From: Anaerocolumna sp. AGMB13025
Lineage (GTDB): Bacteria > Bacillota > Clostridia > Lachnospirales > Lachnospiraceae
Direction: 5' to 3'
NCBI RefSeq assembly: GCF_029689925.1
Contig: NZ_CP121445.1
Coordinates: forward strand, 5,688,501 to 5,752,500
DNA: 64,000 nt
Below the pieces are notes generated by a model. That model was not told the origin of the DNA and did no database searches. It worked only from the letters and a program-made list of their open reading frames with translations. Position numbers and translations under genes: made by a program. Positions 1-9,005 of this stretch are shown here, in pieces; the stretch's first letter is position 1; every line of letters begins with the position of its first letter.

Positions 1-2
1 AT

Positions 3-98
3 TCTGAAAACAAACTTACAGATACGGATTTGGATAAAATCTCTTATGGACAATTTTATGGATATATTATTATTATAAAAGACTCATCAAAACAGTAG
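3..98 (+). CDS. 3' end of an unidentified gene (partial)
   Basis: An open frame enters from the left edge and runs 31 codons to a TAG stop. The tail reads like soluble protein followed by an isoleucine-rich stretch (YGYIIIIKDSSKQ). It is too short to assign a family. It is called only because the frame is open to the edge and the next gene lies on the other strand. Confidence 0.35.
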   Translation, partial: SENKLTDTDLDKISYGQFYGYIIIIKDSSKQ

Positions 99-189
99 TT
101 CTAACTTCCTTTCACATTCACAAAAGGGACCGCTGCTAAATTTTGTTCTTTATAAATTTTCTTTGGTAAAATTAATATGATAAACTATA

Positions 190-219
190 GATTCAGGCAG
201 CCAGTTGGCTGCCTGAATC
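190..219. terminator. hairpin between convergent genes
   Basis: A perfect 13-bp inverted repeat (GATTCAGGCAGCC with its complement) closes a 4-nt loop between the plus-strand gene end at 98 and the minus-strand gene end at 270. Neither side has a strong T-run. A shared, bidirectional terminator is the likely role. Confidence 0.55.
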
Positions 220-269
220 ATCATAATATGAAACTAAATGTACGGAAATATCAAGGGCTTCCTTCTGAC

Positions 270-1058
270 TTATTCAAAGAAAGTAAGAATACTGCCATCA
301 ATAGTGGTAACGGAACATGTCTTTCCACCCCAGGGCTGATTCTCAACCTCTGATATCTCATTCCAGCCGCGGCTTTTAACAAAGGAATACAGTTGCTCTA
401 CACCTTGAATAAGCATAAACCCTACCACTCGTTTTATAGGCTCACCCCGAAACATATGGATACCTGTAAATGGTGCTATACGCAGGGATTCAATTTCAAT
501 GGGGATATTATTTACACAACCGTAAGTTCCCTCATTTAATTCATTGCGTGCTTCAATCTGACCATACCATCCAAGTATGTCGGTAAACCAACTTAATGTC
601 CGGTCCATATCCGTCGTATAATATACTGCTCCGGTTTCTTTAACAATATAGCCTCTTTCCTCTAAATTTCCTAGCATAACTTTACCTCCTGTTAAATTTT
701 TTATTAGCGAGATTTTAGCAAATGCTTTTAGATTCGATTTATTCTTCCTTGCTGCAAGTGGAGAGATCTCATGAAATCTGGTAAATGCTTTTGAAAATCC
801 TTCTGCAGAGTCATAACAATACTTCATAGCTATATTTAGTATTGATTGTTCTGTATTAGCAATTTCATAACCGGCCAGAGTCAATCTTCTGTTTCTAATA
901 TACTCTCCAACCGTACAACCACAAAGAGCTGAAAACATTTTCTGAAAATAAAAGGAAGAAACAAATTGATGACCTGATAATAAATCAGCGTCCATTTCTT
1001 CATAAATATTTAATTCAATCTCGTCAATTGCTTTCTGTACAATACGGATCCAATCCAT
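270..1058 (-). CDS. AraC-family regulator with C-terminal glyoxalase-like (VOC) domain
   Basis: 262 residues. An AraC/XylS double helix-turn-helix occupies roughly residues 1-110 (FYFQKMFSALCGCTVGEYI, then SAEGFSKAFTRFHEISP). A linker leads to a VOC/glyoxalase-fold domain at about 140-262 (VYYTTDMDRTLSWFTDILGWYG near its start). In AraC proteins with N-terminal HTH the second domain usually binds the effector, so this VOC domain may sense a small ligand. The start at 1058 is chosen because an AGGTG ribosome binding site lies just upstream; a longer frame to 1247 has no such site and crosses a hairpin. Target genes are unknown. Confidence 0.8.
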   Translation of the reverse strand: MDWIRIVQKAIDEIELNIYEEMDADLLSGHQFVSSFYFQKMFSALCGCTVGEYIRNRRLTLAGYEIANTEQSILNIAMKYCYDSAEGFSKAFTRFHEISPLAARKNKSNLKAFAKISLIKNLTGGKVMLGNLEERGYIVKETGAVYYTTDMDRTLSWFTDILGWYGQIEARNELNEGTYGCVNNIPIEIESLRIAPFTGIHMFRGEPIKRVVGFMLIQGVEQLYSFVKSRGWNEISEVENQPWGGKTCSVTTIDGSILTFFE

Positions 1059-1203
1059 TCTTTCACCTCGCTTAATTACATAGTAACAGAAGATAAATTG
1101 CTTTTCTTGAATATACTTGCACGTAATTGTCTCTAACAATATTATATAACGGCTAAGTACTATCCTCAAACATTTTTTGTGATACCAGTACCGGAATTTA
1201 TAA

Positions 1204-1244
1204 AGCCACATATCAACGATTGCAAAAGTCGCTGATATGTGGCT
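1204..1244 (-). terminator. hairpin downstream of the GNAT gene
   Basis: A 16-bp stem with one mismatch (AGCCACATATCA paired with TGATATGTGGCT) closes a short loop. It lies after the end of the minus-strand acetyltransferase gene and just upstream of the AraC gene. On the minus strand it is followed by TTTATAAATT, which fits a Rho-independent terminator. Confidence 0.6.
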
Positions 1245-1352
1245 CATTTTATCTATCTCATATTTCTTTATTATGCTCTTTATCTAGGATGAATTCAACC
1301 TATATTTTCACAAGTTCTCTAGCCTGTGTAATACTCTATTATTCAAAATAAA

Positions 1353-1841
1353 TTAATTCTCACGCAGTTTTAATACTGATACAATTTCACCTTCACACAT
1401 CTCACCATTTTCATGGAAGCCTACCGAAGAATAAAGTTTTTTTGCAATTACATTTTCAGGTTCATAAGAAAGCCAGCAATAATCCGCATTACCGCAGGGC
1501 ATTGATTCTAAGTATTGCAACGATACGAATAACGCTTTCTTTCCTATTCCTTGGTGTTGATATTTTTTATCAATCATGAATCGCCAAATGCAATAATTGT
1601 TTTGAGCAATTACTGGGTCACTTTCCTCCCCAGTTGTACCATATCCAAACATAACAAATCCAACCAGGCAATCATCTTCGTAGATACCAAACGGTAAAGC
1701 TACTCCTCCCGAAGTTATAGTAGTATATGCTTCTATAATACTTTTCGTATTGGTAGCTACAAAATTCTCCTGTTCAATATTCACCGAAAGCTTAATTACC
1801 TTCCATACATTATCCGAATCAATCTTACGCAACTCTATCAT
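1353..1841 (-). CDS. GNAT family N-acetyltransferase, spermidine acetyltransferase-like
   Basis: 162 residues, the usual length of a single GNAT domain. The acetyl-CoA binding motif A is visible as KYQHQGIGKKAL at about 93-104, and the C-terminal half ends with the typical AKKLYSSVGFHENGE segment. The N-terminus (MIELRKIDSDNVWKVIKLSV, then FVATN) resembles the BltD/PaiA-type polyamine acetyltransferases of Bacillus, so a polyamine substrate is possible but not proven. A good ribosome binding site (GGGAGGA) precedes the ATG. It lies 69 nt after the response regulator and could be read through from it. Confidence 0.8.
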   Translation of the reverse strand: MIELRKIDSDNVWKVIKLSVNIEQENFVATNTKSIIEAYTTITSGGVALPFGIYEDDCLVGFVMFGYGTTGEESDPVIAQNNYCIWRFMIDKKYQHQGIGKKALFVSLQYLESMPCGNADYCWLSYEPENVIAKKLYSSVGFHENGEMCEGEIVSVLKLREN

Positions 1842-1910
1842 ATATTCCTCCCAAATTACTGTTTCTGAAAAATTGAGCTGTAATACCCAATATACTTAAT
1901 AGCAGGTTTG

Positions 1911-2651
1911 TTACCGGTTGGTATGTGAGCTGACATAATCCGAATAGCTGCTGCCCGTATATTTTTTGAAGCAGCGTCCAAAGTAGTTCGGGTCAGGGAT
2001 ACCAACAGCATTGGCAGTCCAGAACATCTTCTTGCTTGTTCCTGCCAGCATAATTGCCCGTTCCATCCGGCACTTAATAAGGAATTCGACAAAGCTCTTT
2101 CCTGTTTCCTGTTTAAATTTCCGGCTAAGATAGCTCGGATTAAATCCAAAATGCTGTGCCACAGAAGTTAGGTTTATATTAGAATCAGTAAACGTATCGC
2201 GTAAATACTGCATTATCTTCTCGATATCAGAGGGAGTAATTTCCTGTCCAGTCTCCTGTGTACGAGTATTGATTTTATCAAGTTTTTCCTTTATCTTGGT
2301 GAGCACCTCAATCACCTCTTGCCGTACAATGGGTTTAAGCATATATTCTATCACCGGCAGGCGGACACACTGACGTGCATACTCAAAATCATCAAATCCT
2401 GTCAAAACGATAATCATTAAGTCTGTATATCGCTTTGTTGCAACCTCTATGAATTCTATCCCATTCATAAAAGGCATAGAAATGTCAACAAAAACAATAT
2501 CCGGGCGCAACTCATCAATGATGTTAATTGCCTCTATTCCGCTCTCAGCCTCACCCACCAATACCATATTAAGCGATTGCCAATCTATGGACGCCTGCAG
2601 TAGCCTACGAGCGGACATCTCATCGTCTATGATCATAACTCGGTACATCAT
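1911..2651 (-). CDS. YesN-like response regulator, receiver plus AraC HTH
   Basis: 246 residues. The receiver domain covers about 1-120, with the acidic pair at D9-D10, the phospho-acceptor Asp at about 56 in VFVDISMP, a Thr in IVLTG and Lys in EYMLKP. An AraC-type DNA-binding domain fills about 140-243 (SYLSRKFKQETGKSFVEFL). It lies immediately downstream of a YesM-like kinase gene, its likely partner. The pair follows a sugar ABC importer, so it probably controls that importer. The ribosome binding site is part of a duplicated 73-bp block. Confidence 0.9.
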   Translation of the reverse strand: MMYRVMIIDDEMSARRLLQASIDWQSLNMVLVGEAESGIEAINIIDELRPDIVFVDISMPFMNGIEFIEVATKRYTDLMIIVLTGFDDFEYARQCVRLPVIEYMLKPIVRQEVIEVLTKIKEKLDKINTRTQETGQEITPSDIEKIMQYLRDTFTDSNINLTSVAQHFGFNPSYLSRKFKQETGKSFVEFLIKCRMERAIMLAGTSKKMFWTANAVGIPDPNYFGRCFKKYTGSSYSDYVSSHTNR

Positions 2652-2660
2652 TCTAATACC

Positions 2661-2805
2661 TCCTGCATAACGCAGACCTTCTCTGCATTACTGCTTTTAT
2701 AAGTAGTTTGAAAGTACCTTTCAAACTTATTCCTCCTGCATAACGCAGACCTTTCTGCGTTACTGCTTTTATAAGTAGTTTGAAAGTACCTTTCAAACTT
2801 ATTCC
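2661..2805. repeat. 73-bp tandem duplication between kinase and regulator genes
   Basis: Two nearly identical copies (2661-2733 and 2734-2805) lie head to tail. Each holds two small dyads: AACGCAGA pairing with TCTGCGTT (one mismatch in the left copy) and AGTTTGAAAG pairing with CTTTCAAACT. On the minus strand each copy begins with a GGAGG motif. The left copy supplies the regulator's ribosome binding site. The right copy contains the stop codon of the kinase (2799-2801). Confidence 0.9.
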
Positions 2806-4547
2806 TCTGTTTTATTTTTCCTTATTTTGGGAATATATATCTCTATTTCTGTATACTCGCCTGGATCACTGCGTATCTGTACTATGTTGTCGTAATCATA
2901 GTAATAGCGTATCCGATTAATGGTGCCACGAAGACCGAAGCCTGACAGTCCCTTTATATCATCCTTCTCGCTTGCTTCCAGTACATTCTTTATCTGTTCC
3001 GCGCTCATGCCAACGCCTGAATCGTACACAATTATATGTAAACCACCCTCATCCATGCAGGTAGTAATGCGAATAACACACTTTTCTCCCTTAAGACGTA
3101 CTCCATGGTAGATACAGTTCTCCACAAGGGGTTGAAGAATCAGCTTAGGTATCATAAAATCAAGTGTACTATTGTCAAGGATATATTCATCTACAAATAT
3201 ATCTCCATACCGAAGTTTTTGCAGGGCGAGGTAATCCTGTGTAATGCGCAGCTCACGTTTTAGTGGTATCTCGCGATCACCTTTGCTGAGGAAATTTCGG
3301 TAAAAGCTGCCTAGGGTTTCCAGCGCATCATGGGCTTTACTTGCCTTCTCCTGCACTGCCATATAGCTGATCGTCTCTAATGTATTATAGAGGAAATGCG
3401 GCTTTATCTGCTCTTGGAGTACACGTATCTCTGCCTTTTGCATATTCTTTTCATTCTCCAGCAGGCGATTAAACAGCTCGTTAAGATACTCTATCATGCT
3501 ATTGTAGCTTTCAGCCAACCTGCCAATCTCATTGTTTGGCATTTCGGTATCAATTCTCTTGAGCCACCCAGATGATCTTGTCCGCTCCATTGCTTCACTT
3601 AAATTCCTGATAGGTCGTGCAATATTAACTGTAATAAACCAGGCACAAACAAATGCTGACAGGATAAATGCTGTCAGAGTTATCATCAATGCATGTAAGG
3701 TATCCCGCGGCATTGGTTCTGCCCCCTTGCCACTGGCACACAAGACTACTAACGGCTTTACCGCCAGTTTGCCGGTCAGTGTCTTCCTCTCACCACCTAA
3801 GCGAATACTCTTATAAACGATACTGTTACTATTGTAGTCGCTATCATACAATGAACCGATTTCTTCATTTCCACATAGAAGTGTACCATTGCGATCAAGT
3901 ATACACATACCACTGGGATTTTGTAATGCAAGCGCATCATTAAACACATCGCCTGATATGTTCATCATTAGTATTCCTAAGAGCTTTTGAGAATTAATAT
4001 CATAGATTGCACGTGACATGGTAAGTAACGGTTTACTTCCTTTTTTGCTAATTGTTCCGTTGCCATTAATAGAAATGACTATAGCACCCCGTGCATCCAA
4101 TATATTAGAACGTTCTACGCTGTTTATATCAATAGAATATTCACCTATTCCTGTACTTACATGCTCACCATCATTGCGGAAGATATATACCGAATCTATA
4201 TAGCTATATAAACTTTGTATTTCATTTATCCCCTCTTTTACATCATATATCTTTTCTCTATCTGTTTCTTTTGTTTTTAAATAGCTCACAACTCTATCAT
4301 TGAGCATGATCAGACGTGTCAAGTAATTGTAGTTGACCAAACTTGCTCTGATGGTAGACACCACATTATTGACTGCTGTTTCCGATGTTCTTGCTTTGAA
4401 ATCATCTTCCGTTTTCTTAATTATGATAGAGGAGGTTATCATAAACATCATAGAGAAAAAAAGCAACAGAATAATAAGCATTAACAGAGCCTTTTGCTGC
4501 AGCGACATTCTAAAGTCGCGTTTTAATCCATTGCCTCCATTCCACAT
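2799..4547 (-). CDS. YesM-like sensor histidine kinase
   Basis: 582 residues. A first membrane segment at about 18-42 is followed by an extracytoplasmic sensor region, a second membrane segment at about 286-307, a HAMP linker (NIARPIRNLSEAM) and a His_kinase domain with the phospho-acceptor in QIKPHFLYNTLETISYM near residue 385. The ATPase domain follows, with its N box in LVENCIYHG and G boxes in YDSGVGM and GFGLRGT. This architecture is typical of YesM/LytS kinases that sense sugars or binding proteins outside the cell. A GAGGTG site precedes the ATG. It lies between the importer genes and the response regulator. Confidence 0.92.
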   Translation of the reverse strand: MWNGGNGLKRDFRMSLQQKALLMLIILLLFFSMMFMITSSIIIKKTEDDFKARTSETAVNNVVSTIRASLVNYNYLTRLIMLNDRVVSYLKTKETDREKIYDVKEGINEIQSLYSYIDSVYIFRNDGEHVSTGIGEYSIDINSVERSNILDARGAIVISINGNGTISKKGSKPLLTMSRAIYDINSQKLLGILMMNISGDVFNDALALQNPSGMCILDRNGTLLCGNEEIGSLYDSDYNSNSIVYKSIRLGGERKTLTGKLAVKPLVVLCASGKGAEPMPRDTLHALMITLTAFILSAFVCAWFITVNIARPIRNLSEAMERTRSSGWLKRIDTEMPNNEIGRLAESYNSMIEYLNELFNRLLENEKNMQKAEIRVLQEQIKPHFLYNTLETISYMAVQEKASKAHDALETLGSFYRNFLSKGDREIPLKRELRITQDYLALQKLRYGDIFVDEYILDNSTLDFMIPKLILQPLVENCIYHGVRLKGEKCVIRITTCMDEGGLHIIVYDSGVGMSAEQIKNVLEASEKDDIKGLSGFGLRGTINRIRYYYDYDNIVQIRSDPGEYTEIEIYIPKIRKNKTEE

Positions 4548-4680
4548 TTTTGCACCTCAATCGTGTATATTTATATAAATACTAATTTTAACCATACTTT
4601 CTACCTATTATCGTATCACACCTTCTCCATATTTTCAACACGGCATATCCAAAGTTATCCATAACGATAATATTACAACG

Positions 4681-4729
4681 GGTCTCCGACTCTGTTGTTA
4701 ATAAATCCACTTAAGCAGAGTCCGAAACC
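4681..4729 (-). terminator. hairpin between permease and kinase genes
   Basis: GGTCTCCGACTCTG pairs with CAGAGTCCGAAACC (14 bp, two mismatches) in the gap between the second permease and the kinase. There is no strong T-run on the minus strand, so it may only attenuate read-through from importer genes into the two-component genes. Confidence 0.45.
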
Positions 4730-4756
4730 CATCTGAAAATAATATTAAAATTATCA

Positions 4757-5653
4757 CTAGCCCTTAATTGCTCCTGCAATGAAACTATCCTGTATCTTCT
4801 TGCTAAAGAAGATGTAGAATATGAGGGTCGGGAATGTTGCTAAAACCAAAGCCGCACCAATTGGTCCCCAATCCGTGTTAAATTGTCCATAAAAAGCCTG
4901 TATACCGACAGGCAGTGTTTTGTGTACAGAATCACTAATAAAGATAGTCGCAAACATCAACTCGTTCCAGCTCTGCAGGAAAGTGAAAATTGATACTGTT
5001 GCTACCGCCGGCTTCATCAGAGGTACTATAATACGGAAGAAAATACCCCCTGTACTGCAGCCATCGATACACGCTGCCTCATCAAGATCTATGGGTAATT
5101 CTTGCATGAAACCTGTGCAGATAAGTATCCCCATGGCTAAGGAAAAGGCGGCATAGGGAATAATAAGAGCTAAGTAAGTATTCAGTAAATGCAATTTTGA
5201 AAGAGTAACATAGATAGGTACAATTGCCGCATGAATAGGTATCGTCAAGCCAAGCATAAAAAATGCGTTCATTTGCTTCCTTGCCTTCCAAATAAATCTT
5301 GTCAGGGCAAAAGTCGCCATAAGTGAAAACAGCATAACGATTGCAATGGTCACGACGGCAATAATGGCACTATTCAGAAAATATTTGCCAATGTGACCTG
5401 AATTCACTGCCTTATCATAGTTTGACCATAGCCACTCTTTCGGAAGACCGGCAACATTTTTACCAAATATTTCATCGTTGCTCTTGAGGGAAAAGGTAAA
5501 CATCCAATACACAGGGAACAGGTTAATAAGCGCCCAGATCCCCAATACGATGTATACCCAAATCTCTTTGCCTTTAATTCCTTTACTCCGGAAGGATTCA
5601 CCCTGTGGTCTGGATTTCTTATTTTGATTCAGAGAGATATCACCGATTTTCAT
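4757..5653 (-). CDS. carbohydrate ABC transporter permease, MalG/CUT1 type
   Basis: 298 residues with about six membrane segments. The conserved EAA loop is visible as LDEAACIDGCSTGGIFFRIIVP, where a MalK-type ATPase docks. The C-terminus (SFIAGAIKG) is typical of MalG-like permeases. The start at 5653 follows a GGAGGAT ribosome binding site; an in-frame start 12 codons earlier would overlap the upstream permease. It works with the neighbouring permease and binding protein. No ATPase gene is nearby, so a shared MsmX-type ATPase elsewhere is inferred. Confidence 0.92.
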   Translation of the reverse strand: MKIGDISLNQNKKSRPQGESFRSKGIKGKEIWVYIVLGIWALINLFPVYWMFTFSLKSNDEIFGKNVAGLPKEWLWSNYDKAVNSGHIGKYFLNSAIIAVVTIAIVMLFSLMATFALTRFIWKARKQMNAFFMLGLTIPIHAAIVPIYVTLSKLHLLNTYLALIIPYAAFSLAMGILICTGFMQELPIDLDEAACIDGCSTGGIFFRIIVPLMKPAVATVSIFTFLQSWNELMFATIFISDSVHKTLPVGIQAFYGQFNTDWGPIGAALVLATFPTLIFYIFFSKKIQDSFIAGAIKG

Positions 5654-5657
5654 GTTG

Positions 5658-6539
5658 TTAATCCTCCTTATCCTTGAATATGCGGCCAATAATCAATGCA
5701 AATGCGAAGCACAACACAATGAGAAGGAGAGCAATCGTACTGCCCATACCATATCTATTACGCAGGAACAACATACTTATCATCAGCGTACTAGGCACCT
5801 CCGTTGCGTGTAACGGTCCGCCATTTGTTAATACATAGATTAAGTCAAAAGACTTAAGGGAGCCTGTAACAGCAAAGATCGTGCTTATCTTCAGTATTGG
5901 CTTTATGTACGGCAAAATAATATAACGGTTTACCTGTCCTTCTCTTGCTCCATCAATCATTGCTGCCTCACGATACTCGGGGGGAACGCTCTTTATACCG
6001 GCAAATAACAGCAGCATATGATAACCGACATACTGCCATAAAACAGGTACGAAAACTGCACCCAGTGCGGTAGATTGTTCTCCAAGCCAAATCTTAGCCA
6101 AACTGTCCAGGCCAAGAGATCTCAGCATTACATTAAGAATACCGTATGAGGGATTGTAAATCTTTAGCCAGAGCTGTCCAATAACAACAGTCGATATAAG
6201 AACGGGCATAAAATAAATTGAAAGGAAACCTCGTTCCCCCTTTCTTCCCTTACCAAGAAGAAGCGCCAACCCCAGTGCCATAGGCAATTGAATTCCCACT
6301 GAAAGCAGCGCCAAAAGCAGCGCATTGCCCAGAGCCTTCACAAAGCCGATTGAATTGCTGGTAAACAGTTCCTTATAATTATTTAATCCAATGAAAGTTT
6401 TTGTTCCAAAGCCGTTCCAATCAAATAAACTGTAATAACCCGATATAAATATCGGTGCAACAAGAATGAAAAGAAAAAGAATCAGCGCAGGGAGAATAAA
6501 AAGAATAATTGTCAGTTTATTACTATATAGTTTTTTCAT
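5658..6539 (-). CDS. carbohydrate ABC transporter permease, MalF/CUT1 type
   Basis: 293 residues with about six membrane helices, beginning with a hydrophobic segment (LTIILFILPALILFLFILV). The EAA motif appears as YREAAMIDGAREGQ, followed by RYIILPYIKP. This is a standard MalF-like permease without the large extra domain of enteric MalF. It sits between the binding protein and the second permease on the same strand, four bases before the next start, so the two permeases are cotranscribed. Confidence 0.92.
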   Translation of the reverse strand: MKKLYSNKLTIILFILPALILFLFILVAPIFISGYYSLFDWNGFGTKTFIGLNNYKELFTSNSIGFVKALGNALLLALLSVGIQLPMALGLALLLGKGRKGERGFLSIYFMPVLISTVVIGQLWLKIYNPSYGILNVMLRSLGLDSLAKIWLGEQSTALGAVFVPVLWQYVGYHMLLLFAGIKSVPPEYREAAMIDGAREGQVNRYIILPYIKPILKISTIFAVTGSLKSFDLIYVLTNGGPLHATEVPSTLMISMLFLRNRYGMGSTIALLLIVLCFAFALIIGRIFKDKED

Positions 6540-6562
6540 CTTGATTCCTTCCCTAATAGATT

Positions 6563-6615
6563 AGAAGCGGTTCCCAGATGATTATGCTCCAGACAATCGT
6601 ATGGAAACCGCTTCT
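6563..6615 (-). terminator. intercistronic hairpin after the binding-protein gene
   Basis: AGAAGCGGTTCCCA pairs with TGGAAACCGCTTCT (14 bp, one mismatch) in the 154-nt gap between binding protein and permease. Such hairpins commonly protect binding-protein mRNA or partly terminate transcription, giving more binding protein than permease. The minus-strand T-run is weak. Confidence 0.55.
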
Positions 6616-6693
6616 TTCTTTATCGAATCAGAACCGAATCGCTTAATGGCTCTCATTCATGTTTCTTATATAAACCTATACTTCCCATAATTA

Positions 6694-8040
6694 CTATTTT
6701 TTAAGATCTTTATCCAGACCTTCAGCAAATGCCTTACCATCTATTGCAGAAGCATAAATCTGGTTAACATAGTCAAGATAAATATTTGCATTATCAGCAG
6801 ACTGAATACCATCACCAAATAAAACACTCTGCTTTGAATTATTCATAATTTCAGCAACTGACAGTGTCAGTGGATTGAGTTTGCTGGTATCATAATCTGG
6901 AGTCCATGCAGGAAGTCCATTGCCGTCAAGGTAACCATAATGGCAAACGCCTTTAGCAAGTTCTAATGCAGCCTTTGCAGCAACATCAGCATTCTTAGAA
7001 TTAGCTGAAACAGCAAGTGAATCACTAGGACCGCCGATAAGCTCGCCCAACTGAGACTTGGAAGAATCAATAACCGGGAATTCTGCAACCTGAATCTTAT
7101 CAGCTATATCAACAAAACTTGCACAGTTCCATGTACCATTAATATAGAAAGCGTACTTTCCTGCTATGAAGTTTGCTTTAACTTCGTCATTACTAAGTGC
7201 AATTCCTTCCGGATCAAAATACTTCTTATTAATCATATCCTGAAAATTAGTGACTGCATTGATAACACCTTCATTATTCCATGGAGTTTTGCCAAGATAC
7301 ATATCAGTAAGTGCGGAAGCACCAACACTCTTCTCGATCATAGACTCAAGATACTCGGTTACACACCAGGTTTCTTTCCCTGAACAGCCAAAAGGAATAA
7401 TTCCCTTTTTAACAAGAGCGTCACAGCAAGCAAGCAGTTCTTCATATGTACCAGGAACCTTATCGAAACCTGCTTGTTTCAGAAGTTCCATATTAGCAAA
7501 CATAGCAACAACATTATAATTTGTTGGTGCAGCATAAAGCTTGCCGTCATATTTGTGGTTTACTAACACTTTATCAGGTAATTCAGAAGCATAAGCAGCA
7601 TAAGCATCATCTAAGCTGTAAACACGACCAGCGTCAACAAATTCTCTAAGGAAACCGCCGCCCCATGTAAAGAAAATATCTGGCAGTTCATTTGCTGCTG
7701 CAGCAGCTTTAATTTTTGTCTTATAATCCTGGTTTTGTGTAGCTTCCCATTTAAGGTTGATTTCTGGATGAGCTGCCTGGAAATCAGCGATGGCAGTTTC
7801 ATAAGCATGGCGATTTGAATCGCTCTCTACTGCGATACACCACATAGTAAGGTCGGTAGACTCACTCTGAGTAACAGCAGGTGTTTCGGTTGCAGCAGGT
7901 GTTTCGGTTGCGGTTGCAGTAGGTGTTTCGGTTGAGGCAGTTTCATTACTGCCCGTAGATGTGCTATCATCTTTCTTCGCACATGCAGCGAGTGATACAA
8001 GCATCATCATAGCCATCAGTAACGCAATAACTTTTTTCAT
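6694..8040 (-). CDS. extracellular sugar-binding lipoprotein (family 1)
   Basis: 448 residues. The signal peptide ends in a lipobox (LVSLAAC), giving a lipid-anchored Cys at about residue 21. A Thr/Glu/Ala-rich linker with repeated TPA/ETP units (about 25-60) tethers the folded domain. The rest is a family 1 solute-binding protein (LTMWCIAVESDSNRHAYE near its start, FIAGKYAFYINGTW in the middle). The start at 8040 follows a strong GGAGGAGT site. It is first in the importer operon, and its expression is probably controlled by the two-component genes at the operon's end. Substrate unknown. Confidence 0.92.
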   Translation of the reverse strand: MKKVIALLMAMMMLVSLAACAKKDDSTSTGSNETASTETPTATATETPAATETPAVTQSESTDLTMWCIAVESDSNRHAYETAIADFQAAHPEINLKWEATQNQDYKTKIKAAAAANELPDIFFTWGGGFLREFVDAGRVYSLDDAYAAYASELPDKVLVNHKYDGKLYAAPTNYNVVAMFANMELLKQAGFDKVPGTYEELLACCDALVKKGIIPFGCSGKETWCVTEYLESMIEKSVGASALTDMYLGKTPWNNEGVINAVTNFQDMINKKYFDPEGIALSNDEVKANFIAGKYAFYINGTWNCASFVDIADKIQVAEFPVIDSSKSQLGELIGGPSDSLAVSANSKNADVAAKAALELAKGVCHYGYLDGNGLPAWTPDYDTSKLNPLTLSVAEIMNNSKQSVLFGDGIQSADNANIYLDYVNQIYASAIDGKAFAEGLDKDLKK

Positions 8041-8390
8041 AATACTCCTCCTAAATATAATTTTATTTATGTTAATGTGATATGACCTCATGCATTTTAG
8101 AGCCTCCGGCGTTTTGCCGTATATCAGCTTAAGTCCAAATCACATTTCCATCTTTATTATTAGTTGTTGCTTGTTTTAACCGGTAAACAGCCAATTTTGG
8201 TCTTACCGTCTTTATCCTTTCGCATCTCCCCTTTGCTTCGTTCAATTTAGCGGTGACATTCTACCACTTACAGTCATCAATAATATTATGAGCACAATAG
8301 CCAAAAAAGTTATCAAAAATTTATTATTTTTATGCAATTCCCTTTGTCCTGTTTCATTATATAATTATCTTTCCATAATTTAAATGGAAT
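8041..8390. other. leader region of the sugar importer operon
   Basis: No gene was found. The region must hold the importer promoter on the minus strand. A small dyad (CGGTAA near 8181 with TTACCG near 8203, plus an inner CCAA/TTGG) is the only structure seen, and it may be an operator. I could not place promoter boxes with confidence. Confidence 0.35.
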
Positions 8391-8690
8391 ATATTTACTT
8401 CAACAAGCACTATTTTTACTATTTTGCCTATATGCACAATTAATTTTCGTAATTTTTTTCGCTTTATTTTATTCGATTGTTAATTCCATTATTAATTTTC
8501 GCTTTATATTTTCGTTTTAATTTTCGTTTTTTATATTATTTATTACTTTCGTTTATAATTTTTATTTATTATTTTTGTATATCGTTTTTATTTTATTATT
8601 TTTGTTTATAATTTTTGTTTTTTGTTTATGATTTTTGTTTGATTTTTTTGATTATTTTTGATTGTTTTTGGATTCTTCATCTTTTGATGA
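8391..8690. repeat. T-rich low-complexity tract
   Basis: About 300 bases that are almost all T and A on the plus strand, with irregular repeats of TTTTCG, TTTATTATTT and TTTTTGTTTAT. No plausible gene. It may be bent or easily melted DNA, or simply a decayed simple repeat. Confidence 0.7.
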
Positions 8691-8788
8691 GGCTCTGACT
8701 TGTACTAAGAAAACCAAATACGTGGTCAGTAGCAAAAGGAATATGACGAAGAAGCTGTTGCAAATCAAAGAGTTAATTACTTGGGAGA

Positions 8789-8911
8789 GAATGGGGATAA
8801 TGTTTTTTAGAAATTTTGTGTAACGTATGCGCGAATGGCTACAAGAAAGAGAATGCAGCCGCCTATTCGCGCATACGTTACATAAAATTTCTAAAAACAT
8901 TATCCCCATTC
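8789..8911. repeat. long inverted repeat, MITE-like hairpin
   Basis: Two 51-nt arms (8789-8839 and 8861-8911) are complementary apart from one substitution and two single-base gaps, around a loop of about 21 nt. The arms carry GAATGGGGATAATG at the outside and TATGCGCGAAT near the loop. No target-site duplication is evident at its edges. Apparent short reading frames on both strands mirror each other because of the repeat and are not real genes. Confidence 0.85.
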
Positions 8912-9005
8912 AAAGCCAAAGTTCAAAAACCTTACAATTTTGCAACTCAATACAGCCAGAGTGACCTAAAAGAAAACATAGTTATGAGTGAATTTGTCAT
9001 TAGTA

